Shown: positions 26,291 to 34,063 of the stretch, one piece after another
Layout of the letters: the number at the start of each line of letters is the position of its first letter
Numbering within the stretch: the first letter of the stretch is position 1
Source of the DNA: Chloroflexia bacterium
GTDB taxonomy: Bacteria > Chloroflexota > Chloroflexia > Thermobaculales > Thermobaculaceae
Direction: 5' to 3'
DNA: 45,081 bases
Assembly (NCBI GenBank): GCA_030446765.1
Contig: JAUJMR010000016.1
Span: 9,883-54,963, forward strand
Translations under genes and position numbers: made by a program
The notes under the pieces: model-generated
Databases searched by the model: none
What the model saw: the letters and a program-made list of their open reading frames with translations, nothing else
Told to the model about the DNA's origin: nothing

Positions 26291-27189
26291 CGGTCCACCG
26301 CCCAGAGGGTGACCCCCACCCACAGAATGTTGACCAGCGCGAGCGGGATGCCCAGCTTCCAACTCCATGCCATCAGGTGCTCCGAGCGCACCCTAGGGAC
26401 CCACCGGCCGAGCCAGAGCATGGCGGCGACCACTGTCAGCGTCTTGACGGCCGTCCACGCCGACGCCGGCAGCCAGGGACCGAGCCACCCGCCGAGGTAG
26501 AACACCACCACCGCCGCGGCGAGCGTCAGGATCAGCGTGAGGCGTCCCAGCCGGAAGATCGCCAGTCGCACGCCGGTGTACTCGGCGGTGACGCCGCCGG
26601 CGAGTTCGGTCGGCGCGACGGGGTGGTCGAAGGGCGGCAGAAAGGCGACGGCCATCGCCGCCAGCCAGAAGAGGACGAAGCCCAGCGGCTGCGTGATGAC
26701 GTTCCATGTGCCGCTCGCCTGCGACTCGACGATGGCGGTGGTCGACAGCGACTCGGCGCGCATCGCCACGGCCGTGATCGGCATCACCGTCAGCATCGCG
26801 TAGGCGATGAGCTGGGCGAGGAACCGCCACCCGGCGACCATTGCGTAGGCACCGTTCGGACCCCAGCCGGCCATGATCAGCGCGACGACGACATAGACCC
26901 ACGCCGCGTTGACGAAGAGACCACCGGTGGCCAGGTCGATGACGATCACTTCCGCCGCGAGCGGCAGCACGGTGGTCGCCGCGATGCCCGCCGCGAGCAG
27001 GATCGGTGGGGCAATCTCGAAGAGGATGCGGTCCGGGCGCCGGGGCACCAGCGACTCCTGCCCCAGCATCGCCACGGCGGCGGCGAGGGGGCGACCGGGG
27101 CGGAAGCGTCCGGTCGAGACCCACGATTCGAGCGTGGCGACCACCCAGATGCCCACGACGATGGGGACAATCATGAGGAGCATGGTCAT
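26287..27189 (-). CDS. nuoH: Complex I membrane subunit NuoH-like, divergent quinone-channel residues
   Basis: A 300-residue protein with about eight helices. Recognisable parts are AMLGQESLVPRRPDRILFEI, AGWGPNGAYAMVAGWRFLAQ and PPFDHPVAPTELAGG followed by AEYTGVRLAIF. In ordinary NuoH the text is AQMISYE with an essential Glu, and PFDxPEAExELVAG with acidic residues. Here these read AQLIAYAML and PFDHPVAPTELAGG, so several acidic residues of the quinone/proton channel are missing. ATG 27189 overlaps the stop of the upstream fusion gene (ATGA). The divergence matches the loss of redox residues in that fusion protein. Confidence 0.88.
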   Translation of the reverse strand: MTMLLMIVPIVVGIWVVATLESWVSTGRFRPGRPLAAAVAMLGQESLVPRRPDRILFEIAPPILLAAGIAATTVLPLAAEVIVIDLATGGLFVNAAWVYVVVALIMAGWGPNGAYAMVAGWRFLAQLIAYAMLTVMPITAVAMRAESLSTTAIVESQASGTWNVITQPLGFVLFWLAAMAVAFLPPFDHPVAPTELAGGVTAEYTGVRLAIFRLGRLTLILTLAAAVVVFYLGGWLGPWLPASAWTAVKTLTVVAAMLWLGRWVPRVRSEHLMAWSWKLGIPLALVNILWVGVTLWAVDR

Positions 27190-29243
27190 CGGTCGATCTC
27201 CCACGGCGAGAGGTCGAGCGACGCGATGCTGACAAGCGCGTCGGCCAGCTCGGCCTGCCCAGTGACGATCGGCACAAGGTCCATGAGGGCGCGCGACGGC
27301 GTGGAGATATGCGCCTCCGTGATCTCGCCGTGGTGCGCGACGAGGTGCAGGCTCGCGGCTCCGCGTGGTGTCTCGACGGTCGCCATACCGCTCCCCGAGA
27401 GGTGTGCCGGCACCTCAGGGAGAGTGAGACCGATGGTGGCGCTCACGGCGATGAGGTCGAGGCTCTGGTGGATCTCGGCGAGCCGGGTCTGGAGGCGGGC
27501 GTGGGTGTCGCCGCGCTCGCGCGCAATGGATTCGAAGCCGAGTGCGAGGTAGGCGGGACTGTCGGCGCGGCCATCCACCGGCCGACCGGAGGCCCGTGTG
27601 ACGGGGCCGGACGCGTTGTGGAGCGCCTCGCTGTCGAGGCGGCCGATCCCGGCGGTCCGTCGCCTGAGCATCGGTGTTCGCCCCACATCGCGGGTCAGGC
27701 GCTCGATCCTGGGACGCAGCGTGAGCATGGCGCCGGTGTCGGCCGCCTGGGCAGCCGCGAGGTGCAGCCGGGCGGCGAGGGCTGCCAGCGCGCTCATGCC
27801 GAGGAGTTCGAGAAACGCCGTCAGCCACCCAAGGTGGCTGACGACGCGCTCGCGCTCCAGCGCCCCGATGCTGGCCCGGTCGACAGTATCGGGGCGCTCC
27901 GCACCCTGGATCGCCGCGATCCCCTTCGCCGCCAAGACGCAGTAGACGATCGGCGAGAGCGGGTCGAGTGTGGCGAGACGGTCCATCAGCGTCGCCGCCG
28001 GCCCGGGCAGCGAGGCCGCGATCCCGCGGTGGACGTGACCGGTATCGAGCGTCACGGCGGCAACGGTGTCACCGTCGAGCGTGAGCCTGACGGCAAGGCC
28101 GGCCGGCAGACCGGGGAAGAGGGGACCGAAGGCAGTCTCGGCCCACTCCATCGGCAGGCCGTCCCGGCTGCGGGGCAGCCCCTGCGTCATCGCGACCATC
28201 GACATGAACCTGCTGTCCATCATGTGGTGGTCGTGGCCGGACATGTCGTGCCCCATCGCTCCGAGATCCATGCCTCCATGGGCGTCGTGGCTCATCTCGG
28301 CATGGTGATCGTGTGCCATCTCGGGTGAACCGTCATGATGCACGGTCACGTGGGCGTGCGCAGAATCGTCGGAGGGTACGGGGTAATCATCACGGTCCAT
28401 GCCGATGTGGTACTCATGTGGGCCGTTCTCCGGCCTCTCCTGACGAGCATGACCCATTGCCGCGCGATCGCCATGGATCATGGCTTCGGAGGCACCATGG
28501 TGGGCGCCATGGTCAGGTTCGCTGTGCTCGCCGTGGTGATCGTGACGCTCGGGCGGTGGGCTCTCGGTGGCGTGGTGGGGGTGCTCGCCATGACCCGCGT
28601 GCGGCCCAGACGCCGGCCCTTCCGGATCTTCCATTCCATCGTGGTCGGCATGATCGTCCTGAGGTGCCACGTGGGTGTCGTGGGCTGCGTGCTCCTCGCC
28701 AATCGTGTCGTGCCCGGAGGCAGTCTCGTGGCTCGTGCGTTCGTCATGGGGCATGTCGTGCCCGGCGTGACCGCCATGTCCGTGAGCACCGTGGTCCATG
28801 CCGACGTCGTCCGCGTCAGCCGCCTCGAGCACCTCAGCGGTGAAGGGGGCGACCGTCTCAGACCAGGTGTGCGATGCGACCAGCGCGCGGGTGCGCGCCA
28901 GCCCCTCCTCGAGCCCGGCCTGGTCGAGGGTCACGACGACATCTGCCGGGGGGAGGGGTGCGGTGGTGCCGGAGCCGATCGCGAGGATGACACGAGGGCG
29001 TGGCATCTGGGCGTAGACGATCGCAGTCGCCGCGCGCAGGCCCTCTGGCAGCTCCCCGACGACGAGGAGCACCGAGGCGTGCCGTGGTGTGGGGGCGACA
29101 TCGACCCCGGCCGCTCCCAAGTCCAGGCCCGCGTCGCGAGCCATACGGGCGTCCGGAACGACGTAGGCGGTCAGGGTGCGCGCCATCGCGCGAGCGACAA
29201 GGCGGCGCACGGTGGTGGCGGGTGCCGATCGCGAACCGATCAT
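27186..29243 (-). CDS. Fusion: NuoB-like domain, His-rich linker, NuoD-like domain (no Fe-S or quinone ligands)
   Basis: A 685-residue protein; its start overlaps the nuoA stop (ATGA) and its end overlaps nuoH. Residues about 1-125 resemble NuoB (PRHASVLLVVGELPEG, YAQMPRPRVILAIGS) but contain no cysteine, so the four N2-cluster ligands are absent. Residues about 148-345 form a low-complexity linker with about 42 His in 200 residues plus Asp, Glu, Gly and Met (HGAHGHGGHAGHDMPH, for example). Residues about 366-610 resemble NuoD: GHVHRGI, NASGPVTRASG and LAEIHQSLDLI. The GPQHPxxHG quinone-site motif is replaced by GPLFPGLPAG, and the only Cys is near residue 435. It probably docks on NuoH/NuoA as a structural or metal-binding cap; electron transfer by the usual route seems impossible. 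Domain matches are from memory. Confidence 0.82.
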   Translation of the reverse strand: MIGSRSAPATTVRRLVARAMARTLTAYVVPDARMARDAGLDLGAAGVDVAPTPRHASVLLVVGELPEGLRAATAIVYAQMPRPRVILAIGSGTTAPLPPADVVVTLDQAGLEEGLARTRALVASHTWSETVAPFTAEVLEAADADDVGMDHGAHGHGGHAGHDMPHDERTSHETASGHDTIGEEHAAHDTHVAPQDDHADHDGMEDPEGPASGPHAGHGEHPHHATESPPPERHDHHGEHSEPDHGAHHGASEAMIHGDRAAMGHARQERPENGPHEYHIGMDRDDYPVPSDDSAHAHVTVHHDGSPEMAHDHHAEMSHDAHGGMDLGAMGHDMSGHDHHMMDSRFMSMVAMTQGLPRSRDGLPMEWAETAFGPLFPGLPAGLAVRLTLDGDTVAAVTLDTGHVHRGIAASLPGPAATLMDRLATLDPLSPIVYCVLAAKGIAAIQGAERPDTVDRASIGALERERVVSHLGWLTAFLELLGMSALAALAARLHLAAAQAADTGAMLTLRPRIERLTRDVGRTPMLRRRTAGIGRLDSEALHNASGPVTRASGRPVDGRADSPAYLALGFESIARERGDTHARLQTRLAEIHQSLDLIAVSATIGLTLPEVPAHLSGSGMATVETPRGAASLHLVAHHGEITEAHISTPSRALMDLVPIVTGQAELADALVSIASLDLSPWEIDR

Positions 29244-29602
29244 TGTCGCCCGATGCCCCGCTCGCTCCAGCCGTAGAGAATGCCCAGGAAGAGGATCGCG
29301 AGGAAGACGCCCATGTCGAGGAGGGCGACGAGCCCCAACTCGCGGTAGACCACGGCCCACGGGTACATGAAGGCCATCTCCATATCAAAGGCAAGGAAGA
29401 GTAGGGCGAGGGCGTAGTACCGGAAGTGGTAGCGGACCCAGACCGGCTTCGGCTGCAGCGTACCGCCCTCGAAGGGCACGTCCTTCGCCGGCTCATCTTG
29501 GGAGCGGCCGATCGCACGCGCGAGGAGGTGCAGCACGGTCACGAGGCCGATCGTGCTCGCGACGAACGCCGCCAGCAGGGCGTTCTGTTCGAGTGCGCTC
29601 AT
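29240..29602 (-). CDS. nuoA: Complex I membrane subunit NuoA-like
   Basis: 120 residues and three helices. The core reads VRYHFRYYALALLFLAFDME, then FMYPWAVVYRELG and a third helix ending LYGWSERG. In typical NuoA the loop before helix 2 has ECG; here it is FEGG, so the conserved Cys is Gly. It is the first gene of the nuo unit, with its stop overlapping the fusion gene's ATG. No dedicated promoter was obvious in the 155 bases to copZ, which hold a stem-loop. Confidence 0.92.
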   Translation of the reverse strand: MSALEQNALLAAFVASTIGLVTVLHLLARAIGRSQDEPAKDVPFEGGTLQPKPVWVRYHFRYYALALLFLAFDMEMAFMYPWAVVYRELGLVALLDMGVFLAILFLGILYGWSERGIGRQ

Positions 29603-29694
29603 GGCGTCGAGTCCTCCTCTTATGGATCCGGGCGCCCATTATGCGTGCCCTGCTTGTGGGCAAGTGCGCTTTGGGTCGCTTCCCGGTAACACAG

Positions 29695-29726
29695 CGGGCT
29701 GGTACGACGCAATCGTGTCCAGCCCG
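29695..29726. terminator. Stem-loop between copZ and nuoA
   Basis: CGGGCTGG pairs with CCAGCCCG, extended inside by ACGA/TCGT. It lies downstream of copZ and upstream of nuoA (both minus), so it may separate copper and nuo transcription or act as an attenuator. There is no clear U-run. Confidence 0.55.
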
Positions 29727-29757
29727 CAGGTGCTGGCGGACTCGGCACTCGCCGGTG

Positions 29758-29967
29758 TTACGACTTCGCCGGGTATCCCGCTGCTTCGAGCGCTGCTGTG
29801 ATGGCAGCGACATCGGTGTGGCTGGCGTCGTAGGTGACGTTGACGTCCCTGGAGGCGGCGTCGGCGGAGACGGCCTGAACGCCGTCGATCTTCCCGACCG
29901 CCTGCTCCACGGTGGCGACGCAGTGCTCGCAGCTGATGTCCGGGGCGTTGAGGGTGATGGTTTCCAT
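29758..29967 (-). CDS. copZ: CopZ-like copper chaperone (single HMA domain)
   Basis: A 69-residue heavy-metal-associated domain with the metal site APDISCEHCVATVEQA (CxxC) in place of the usual GMSCxHC, and a C-terminal ALEAAGYPAKS typical of the fold. CopZ carries Cu(I) to CopA and to CsoR; both genes are next door. AAGGAAAC precedes ATG 29967. A promoter with a CsoR-type box lies 50-80 bases upstream. Confidence 0.9.
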   Translation of the reverse strand: METITLNAPDISCEHCVATVEQAVGKIDGVQAVSADAASRDVNVTYDASHTDVAAITAALEAAGYPAKS

Positions 29968-30014
29968 GCTGTTTCCTTTCTGTTCGCCAGGCGGCGATTC
30001 GTCCGATCTTAGGG

Positions 30015-30044
30015 TACCCTAGAGGGGTACTTAGGCGTTGTCAA
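30015..30044 (-). promoter_or_regulatory. copZ promoter with CsoR-type box
   Basis: On the minus strand: -35 TTGACA (30039-30044), 17-base spacer, -10 TAGGGT (30016-30021). The inverted repeat TACCC-TAGAG-GGGTA (30015-30029) covers the -10 and the adjoining spacer. The same TACCC-N5-GGGTA pattern lies at the copA promoter. Confidence 0.78.
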
Positions 30045-30126
30045 GGAGCTCCCAGGCGCCCATGGTCCGATCCCTGTTCGTGGGGTAGGTTCGCGTACGG
30101 AGGCGCGGGCCTGCGCTGGGGAGCGC

Positions 30127-32898
30127 CTACCTGATCACCCGCTCGACGACGGCGCCGTGCCCGCCCGATGCTGGGTCGGCCATCTCGCCCGCGGTGACGC
30201 CCATGCCGGCGTTCTCGCCGAGCCAGAGCGCCCCGGCGCCGATCAGGATCGCGATCAGGGCGATGCCGACCAGGAAGCCCCACTCCTTGACCCGCTCGCG
30301 GACGGGCGGGAAGAGGATCGCCTCGGCACTCTCCGGTCGCCGGAACGTCCGCAGCCGGAGGGCGTTGGTGACGACGCTGACGCTGCTCATCGCCATCGCG
30401 GCTGCGGCCAGGACCGGGCTGAGCATGATGCCGAAGGCGGGAAAGAGCGCGCCCATCGCGATCGGGATCAGGGCGACGTTGTAGGCGAACGCCCAGAAGA
30501 GCCCCTGCTTGATCGTGTTCACGGTCCGGCGCGACAGCGCGATCGAGGTCACAATCGAGCGGAGGTCGTCGCCGATCAGCGTGATATCGGATGCCGCCAT
30601 CGCGACGTCGGTGCCGGTGCCGATCGCGATGCCGAGCTCGGCCTGCGCGAGGGCAGGGGCGTCGTTGATGCCATCGCCGACCATCGCGACCACGCGACCC
30701 TCGTTCTGCAGCTCGCGGATCTTGGCCGCCTTCTGGTCCGGCAGCACCTCGGCGAGCACGTGCTCGATGCCGACCTGCTCCGCGATCGCGCGGGCGGTGC
30801 GCTCGTTGTCGCCAGTCAGCATCCAGACGGTGAGGCCGAGCGCTTCCAGCTCGTCGATCGCCTCCTGCGACTCCGGCTTGAGCGTGTCCGAGATGCCGAT
30901 CACGCCGGCGAGCCGCCCGTCCACCGCGACGTAGACCGGGGTCGCGCCGCTCTCCGCCATGGTGCTGGAGGCGCCCTCCATCGGCGTCGTCGAGACGCCC
31001 ACCTCGGCGAGCAGCCGCGTGTTTCCGACCAGCACGGTTTGGCCGTCGACCTTCGCGGAGATGCCCTGGCCGGTGATCGCGTTGAACTCGCTGGTCGAGA
31101 CGATCGTGAGCGACCGGGACCGCGCGGCGGAGACGATCGCCTCGCCCAGCGGGTGCTCCGAGCCGGCCTCGGCCGATGCGACCAGCACCAGCAGGCGGTC
31201 ACTGTTGTACCCGTTCGCGGTCTCAATCGCCGTCACCGACGGCTTGCCCCGGGTGATCGTGCCCGTCTTGTCGAGCACGATTGTGTCGACCTTCCGGGCC
31301 ATCTCGAGCGACTCGCCGCCGCGGACGAGCACCCCGTTCTCGGCCGCCTTGCCGGTGCCGACCATGATTGCGGTCGGCGCGGCGAGTCCGAGGGCACACG
31401 GGCAGGCGATGATCAGCACCGCCACCGTCGCCGTCAGCGCGTAGGAGAGCGTCGGCTCCGGTCCGAAGACCAACCAGATCGCGAAGGTCAGCGCGGCGAT
31501 CACCAGTACGATCGGCACGAAGATGCCGGAGATGCGGTCCGCGAGGCGCTGCATCGGCGCCTTGGAGCCCTGCGCGTCCTCCACGAGCCGCACGATCTGG
31601 GCGAGGGTAGTGTCCTGCCCGACCTTGGTCGCGTGGAAGAGGAACGAGCCCGAGCCGTTGATCGTCGCGCCGATGACCTAGTCGCCCGGCGCCTTCTCGA
31701 CCGGGAGGCTCTCTCCGGTCAGTATGCTCTCGTCTACCGTGGATGTGCCTTCGGTAACCTCGCCGTCGACTGGGATCTTCTCGCCAGGCCGGACGCGCAC
31801 GATGTCCGCGACCGCCACCTGCTCGATGGGGATGTCGATCTCCTGGCCGTCGCACACGATGCGGGCGGTGCGCGCCTGGAGGCCCATCAGCGCGCGGATG
31901 GCGTCGCCGGTGCTCTTCTTCGCTCGCGCCTCCAGCCAGCGGCCCATCAGGATCAGCGCAATGATGATCACCGCGACCTCATAGTAAAGGTAGTAGGGCA
32001 GGTTCCACCGCTCGGCGAGATGCGGCCAGAGCGTCACGAAGGCGCTGTAGCCGTAGGCGACCGACGTACCGACGGCGACCAGGGTGTTCATGTTGGTCGA
32101 GTAGTGGCGCGCGGCCGACCATGCAGCGTCGTAGAAGACGCGGCCCGCCCAGAACTGGATGACGGTGGCGGCGATGAGCATGAACGGCGCGAGCGTCAAT
32201 TCGGAAACACGGAGCGGCGGGTACATTAACAGCGCCATCATCATGACGCCGATCGCGAGGCTGGTGAGCGACTTTCGCTTCAGGTCGGCGATGTGCGCGT
32301 CCCGCCTGGCGTCGCGGGGATCGATGTCCGACGACGGGGCCGCCGTACCGGCCGGTACGGCCGGAGCCGCCACGGGTTCCTGGGCGACGGGGCAACCGGT
32401 GTACCCTGCGCCGCTGATCGCGCCGGTCAGATCGTCCCGCGAGACACGCTCGGGATCGTAATCGACCGATGCTCGCTCCGTCGCGAGGTTGACGCTCGCC
32501 AAGCGAACCCCCTCCACCTTCTCCAGCGCCCGTTCGACACGCCGGACACAGGCGGCGCAGGTCATCCCCTCGACGCTGAAGACTAGGTGACCATCGTCGG
32601 CCGGTGCCGCCGGAGCGGGGGAGGGGTCGGCTGGCGACTCTGCGGTCGCCGTATAGCCGGTCTTCTGAACGGCGGTGGTGAGGTCCTCGATCGAGACGGT
32701 CTGTGGGTCGTACGTGACAGACGCGCGCTCGGTTGCGAGATTGACACTCGCAGACTCGATGCCTTCGACCTTCGCCAGCGCCTTTTCGACGCGGCGGACG
32801 CAGGCCGCGCAGGTCATCCCCTCAATCTCGAGCCGCGCTTCGGAACGCGCGGTTTCAGTCGCGCTCGCCTGAGGTGGTGTACGGGGTGTTGTGGGCAT
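30127..32898 (-). pseudogene. copA: Cu(I) P1B-type ATPase CopA interrupted by one in-frame TAG
   Basis: The reading frame is 923 codons long with a single TAG at 31678-31680 (codon 407); both halves are in the same frame. Two N-terminal HMA domains each have CAACVRR. Membrane helices follow, then the actuator region ([19 protein letters not shown]) directly before the stop. After it come [12 protein letters not shown], the transport motif CPCALGL (about 499), phosphorylation site DKTGTIT (about 543) and hinge GDGINDAP. Homologues usually read GDEVIG here, so GAG to TAG is likely. CopA exports Cu(I). If real, the stop removes the ATPase core; the C-terminal half alone could not pump. AAGGAGGG precedes ATG 32898. 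Confidence 0.88.
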
Positions 32899-32951
32899 GA
32901 TCCCTCCTTCGAAGACCCCGGGAACCGCAAGAACATCGTCACGGCTCGTTT

Positions 32952-32980
32952 AATTTACCCCCTAAGGGTATAAGGATCAA
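32952..32980 (-). promoter_or_regulatory. copA promoter with CsoR-type box
   Basis: On the minus strand: -35 TTGATC (32975-32980), 17-base spacer, -10 TAAATT (32952-32957). The inverted repeat TACCC-CCTAA-GGGTA (32956-32970) fills the spacer, the usual place for CsoR binding. It could also affect the divergent csoR gene. Confidence 0.85.
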
Positions 32981-33131
32981 GGGAACTCGACCATACCACG
33001 ATACGGATCGGAAATGGCAGCCCTCCCGGTGGGTTGTGGCTCTGGTCCTGGTTCGCTGGATACGACGCGTGCATCCGGAGCGGATATACTCCGCGCGGGT
33101 GCGCGTACCGACTGGAGGTACAGTAGGTGCT

Positions 33132-33482
33132 ATGAACGAACCTTTATCGGAAACGAACAAGCTGATTACCAACACAAGACACGTAGGTCCCGGCTCCACG
33201 GCCGTTGCTGCCGATCGGGCAAAGATCCTCGCACGCCTCCGCCGCCTGGAGGGGCAGGTCCGGGGCGTCCACAAGATGGTCGAGGAAGATCAGTACTGTC
33301 TCGACATCCTCACCCAGATCTCGGCCATCACTGCGGCGGCGCGGAGTGTTGGCCTGCTGGTCCTTGAGGATCACATCCGCAACTGCGTCATGGGCACGTG
33401 TCACCATGGCCATCAAGACGAGGAAGATCTGTTCGGTGAGCTCTCCGGAGCGATCGAGCGGTTCACTCGGTCCGTCGGCTAG
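33132..33482 (+). CDS. csoR: CsoR-family copper-sensing repressor
   Basis: A 116-residue all-helical protein of the DUF156/CsoR family: LARLRRLEGQVRGVHKMVEE, then the Cu(I) ligands in sequence, Cys in DQYCLDIL and His plus Cys in LEDHIRNCVMG. These three (C-H-C) mark the copper-sensing branch. Without copper it binds pseudo-palindromes at copper-efflux promoters, and Cu(I) releases it. Two TACCC-N5-GGGTA boxes at the copA and copZ promoters fit this. ATG 33132 has GTAGGTG 6 bases upstream. It is divergent from copA. Confidence 0.94.
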   Translation: MNEPLSETNKLITNTRHVGPGSTAVAADRAKILARLRRLEGQVRGVHKMVEEDQYCLDILTQISAITAAARSVGLLVLEDHIRNCVMGTCHHGHQDEEDLFGELSGAIERFTRSVG

Positions 33483-33490
33483 TCGATCAG

Positions 33491-33524
33491 CTAGCGGTTG
33501 AGCCCGACCGCTAGCTGGTCGGGC
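33491..33524 (+). terminator. Overlapping alternative stem-loops after csoR
   Basis: CTAGCGGT/ACCGCTAG (33491-33514) and GCCCGACC/GGTCGGGC (33502-33524) share bases and exclude each other. They lie 9 bases past the csoR stop. The second resembles a terminator stem, followed by CGTTAT. Confidence 0.6.
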
Positions 33525-33785
33525 CGTTATCGATACATACTGCGCTAGCGCACGCTCCTGCTCCCAAGTAGCCACCTTGCGGCTCATCCAGTGCCCGAAC
33601 CACACGGTAAGCGCTTCTTTGCTACGATCCCGAGATAGGAGGCACCTCAGCGGGTGTCTACCGATCCCAATCCGGGAGTCAAGGCCATCACCGCGTTGAC
33701 GTCCCGATTCACAGTCGTCTTTTTAGGAGGGTACTCTCCGGGGCATTGTGATCGGCGAGACCAGGAAGGAAGACGTCATCCAGAT

Positions 33786-33830
33786 TTGACACCAGTGACG
33801 GATCTGGATATCTTACACAACGTAAGCAAT
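33786..33830 (+). promoter_or_regulatory. Promoter with operator copy 4 over the -10
   Basis: A consensus -35 TTGACA (33786-33791), 17-base spacer, -10 TATCTT (33809-33814). The inverted repeat TCTTAC-ACAAC-GTAAG (33811-33826) overlaps the -10 exactly as at 6979 and 8896. It would drive the small-gene remnant and the sulfurtransferase. The 300 bases between csoR's stem-loops and this promoter hold no gene I can see. Confidence 0.82.
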
Positions 33831-33979
33831 TGTGGCTTGCAGGTGAAGGGCGGGGGCAGTGGAATGCCCCGCTGGCAGCCTGCCCACTACCGATGCTGTT
33901 CATGGGCAAGATACGGCTCCAGCAGTTGCAGGCCGTGGAGGCGCAGGCCCATCCCGAGCGAGGCGCTCTGGGCGACTGA
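33830..33979 (+). pseudogene. Remnant of a CPLMM-type small membrane protein
   Basis: From a TTG directly after the operator the frame reads to LAACPLPMLFMGKIRLQQLQ, then AVEAQAHPERGALGD and a stop. This parallels LACPLMMVF...GMRK and the coiled-coil tail of the protein on 7029-7337, which also follows an operator of this type. The normal hydrophobic start is replaced by GEGRGQW and there is no ribosome site, so it is probably broken. Confidence 0.5.
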
Positions 33980-34063
33980 AGGTGGCACGGCCTATCGCAG
34001 TTCGCATGTGACAGCTGCAAGCCGTCGTTGCTGTACAACCGTTACAACCATGAGAGGATCACC

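Noticed and set aside
27186-29360. The upstream extension of the NuoB/NuoD-like fusion to 29360
   Set aside because: The extra 39 codons overlap nuoA out of frame. The ATG at 29243 overlapping the nuoA stop follows the coupling seen throughout the operon.
13699-31680. UAG recoding (for example pyrrolysine-type readthrough) to explain TAG in copA and the 13.5-kb gene
   Set aside because: TAG is used as an ordinary stop by intact genes here (ccsB at 1124, the propeller gene at 5523), the third interrupted gene uses TGA, and no suppressor tRNA is visible.
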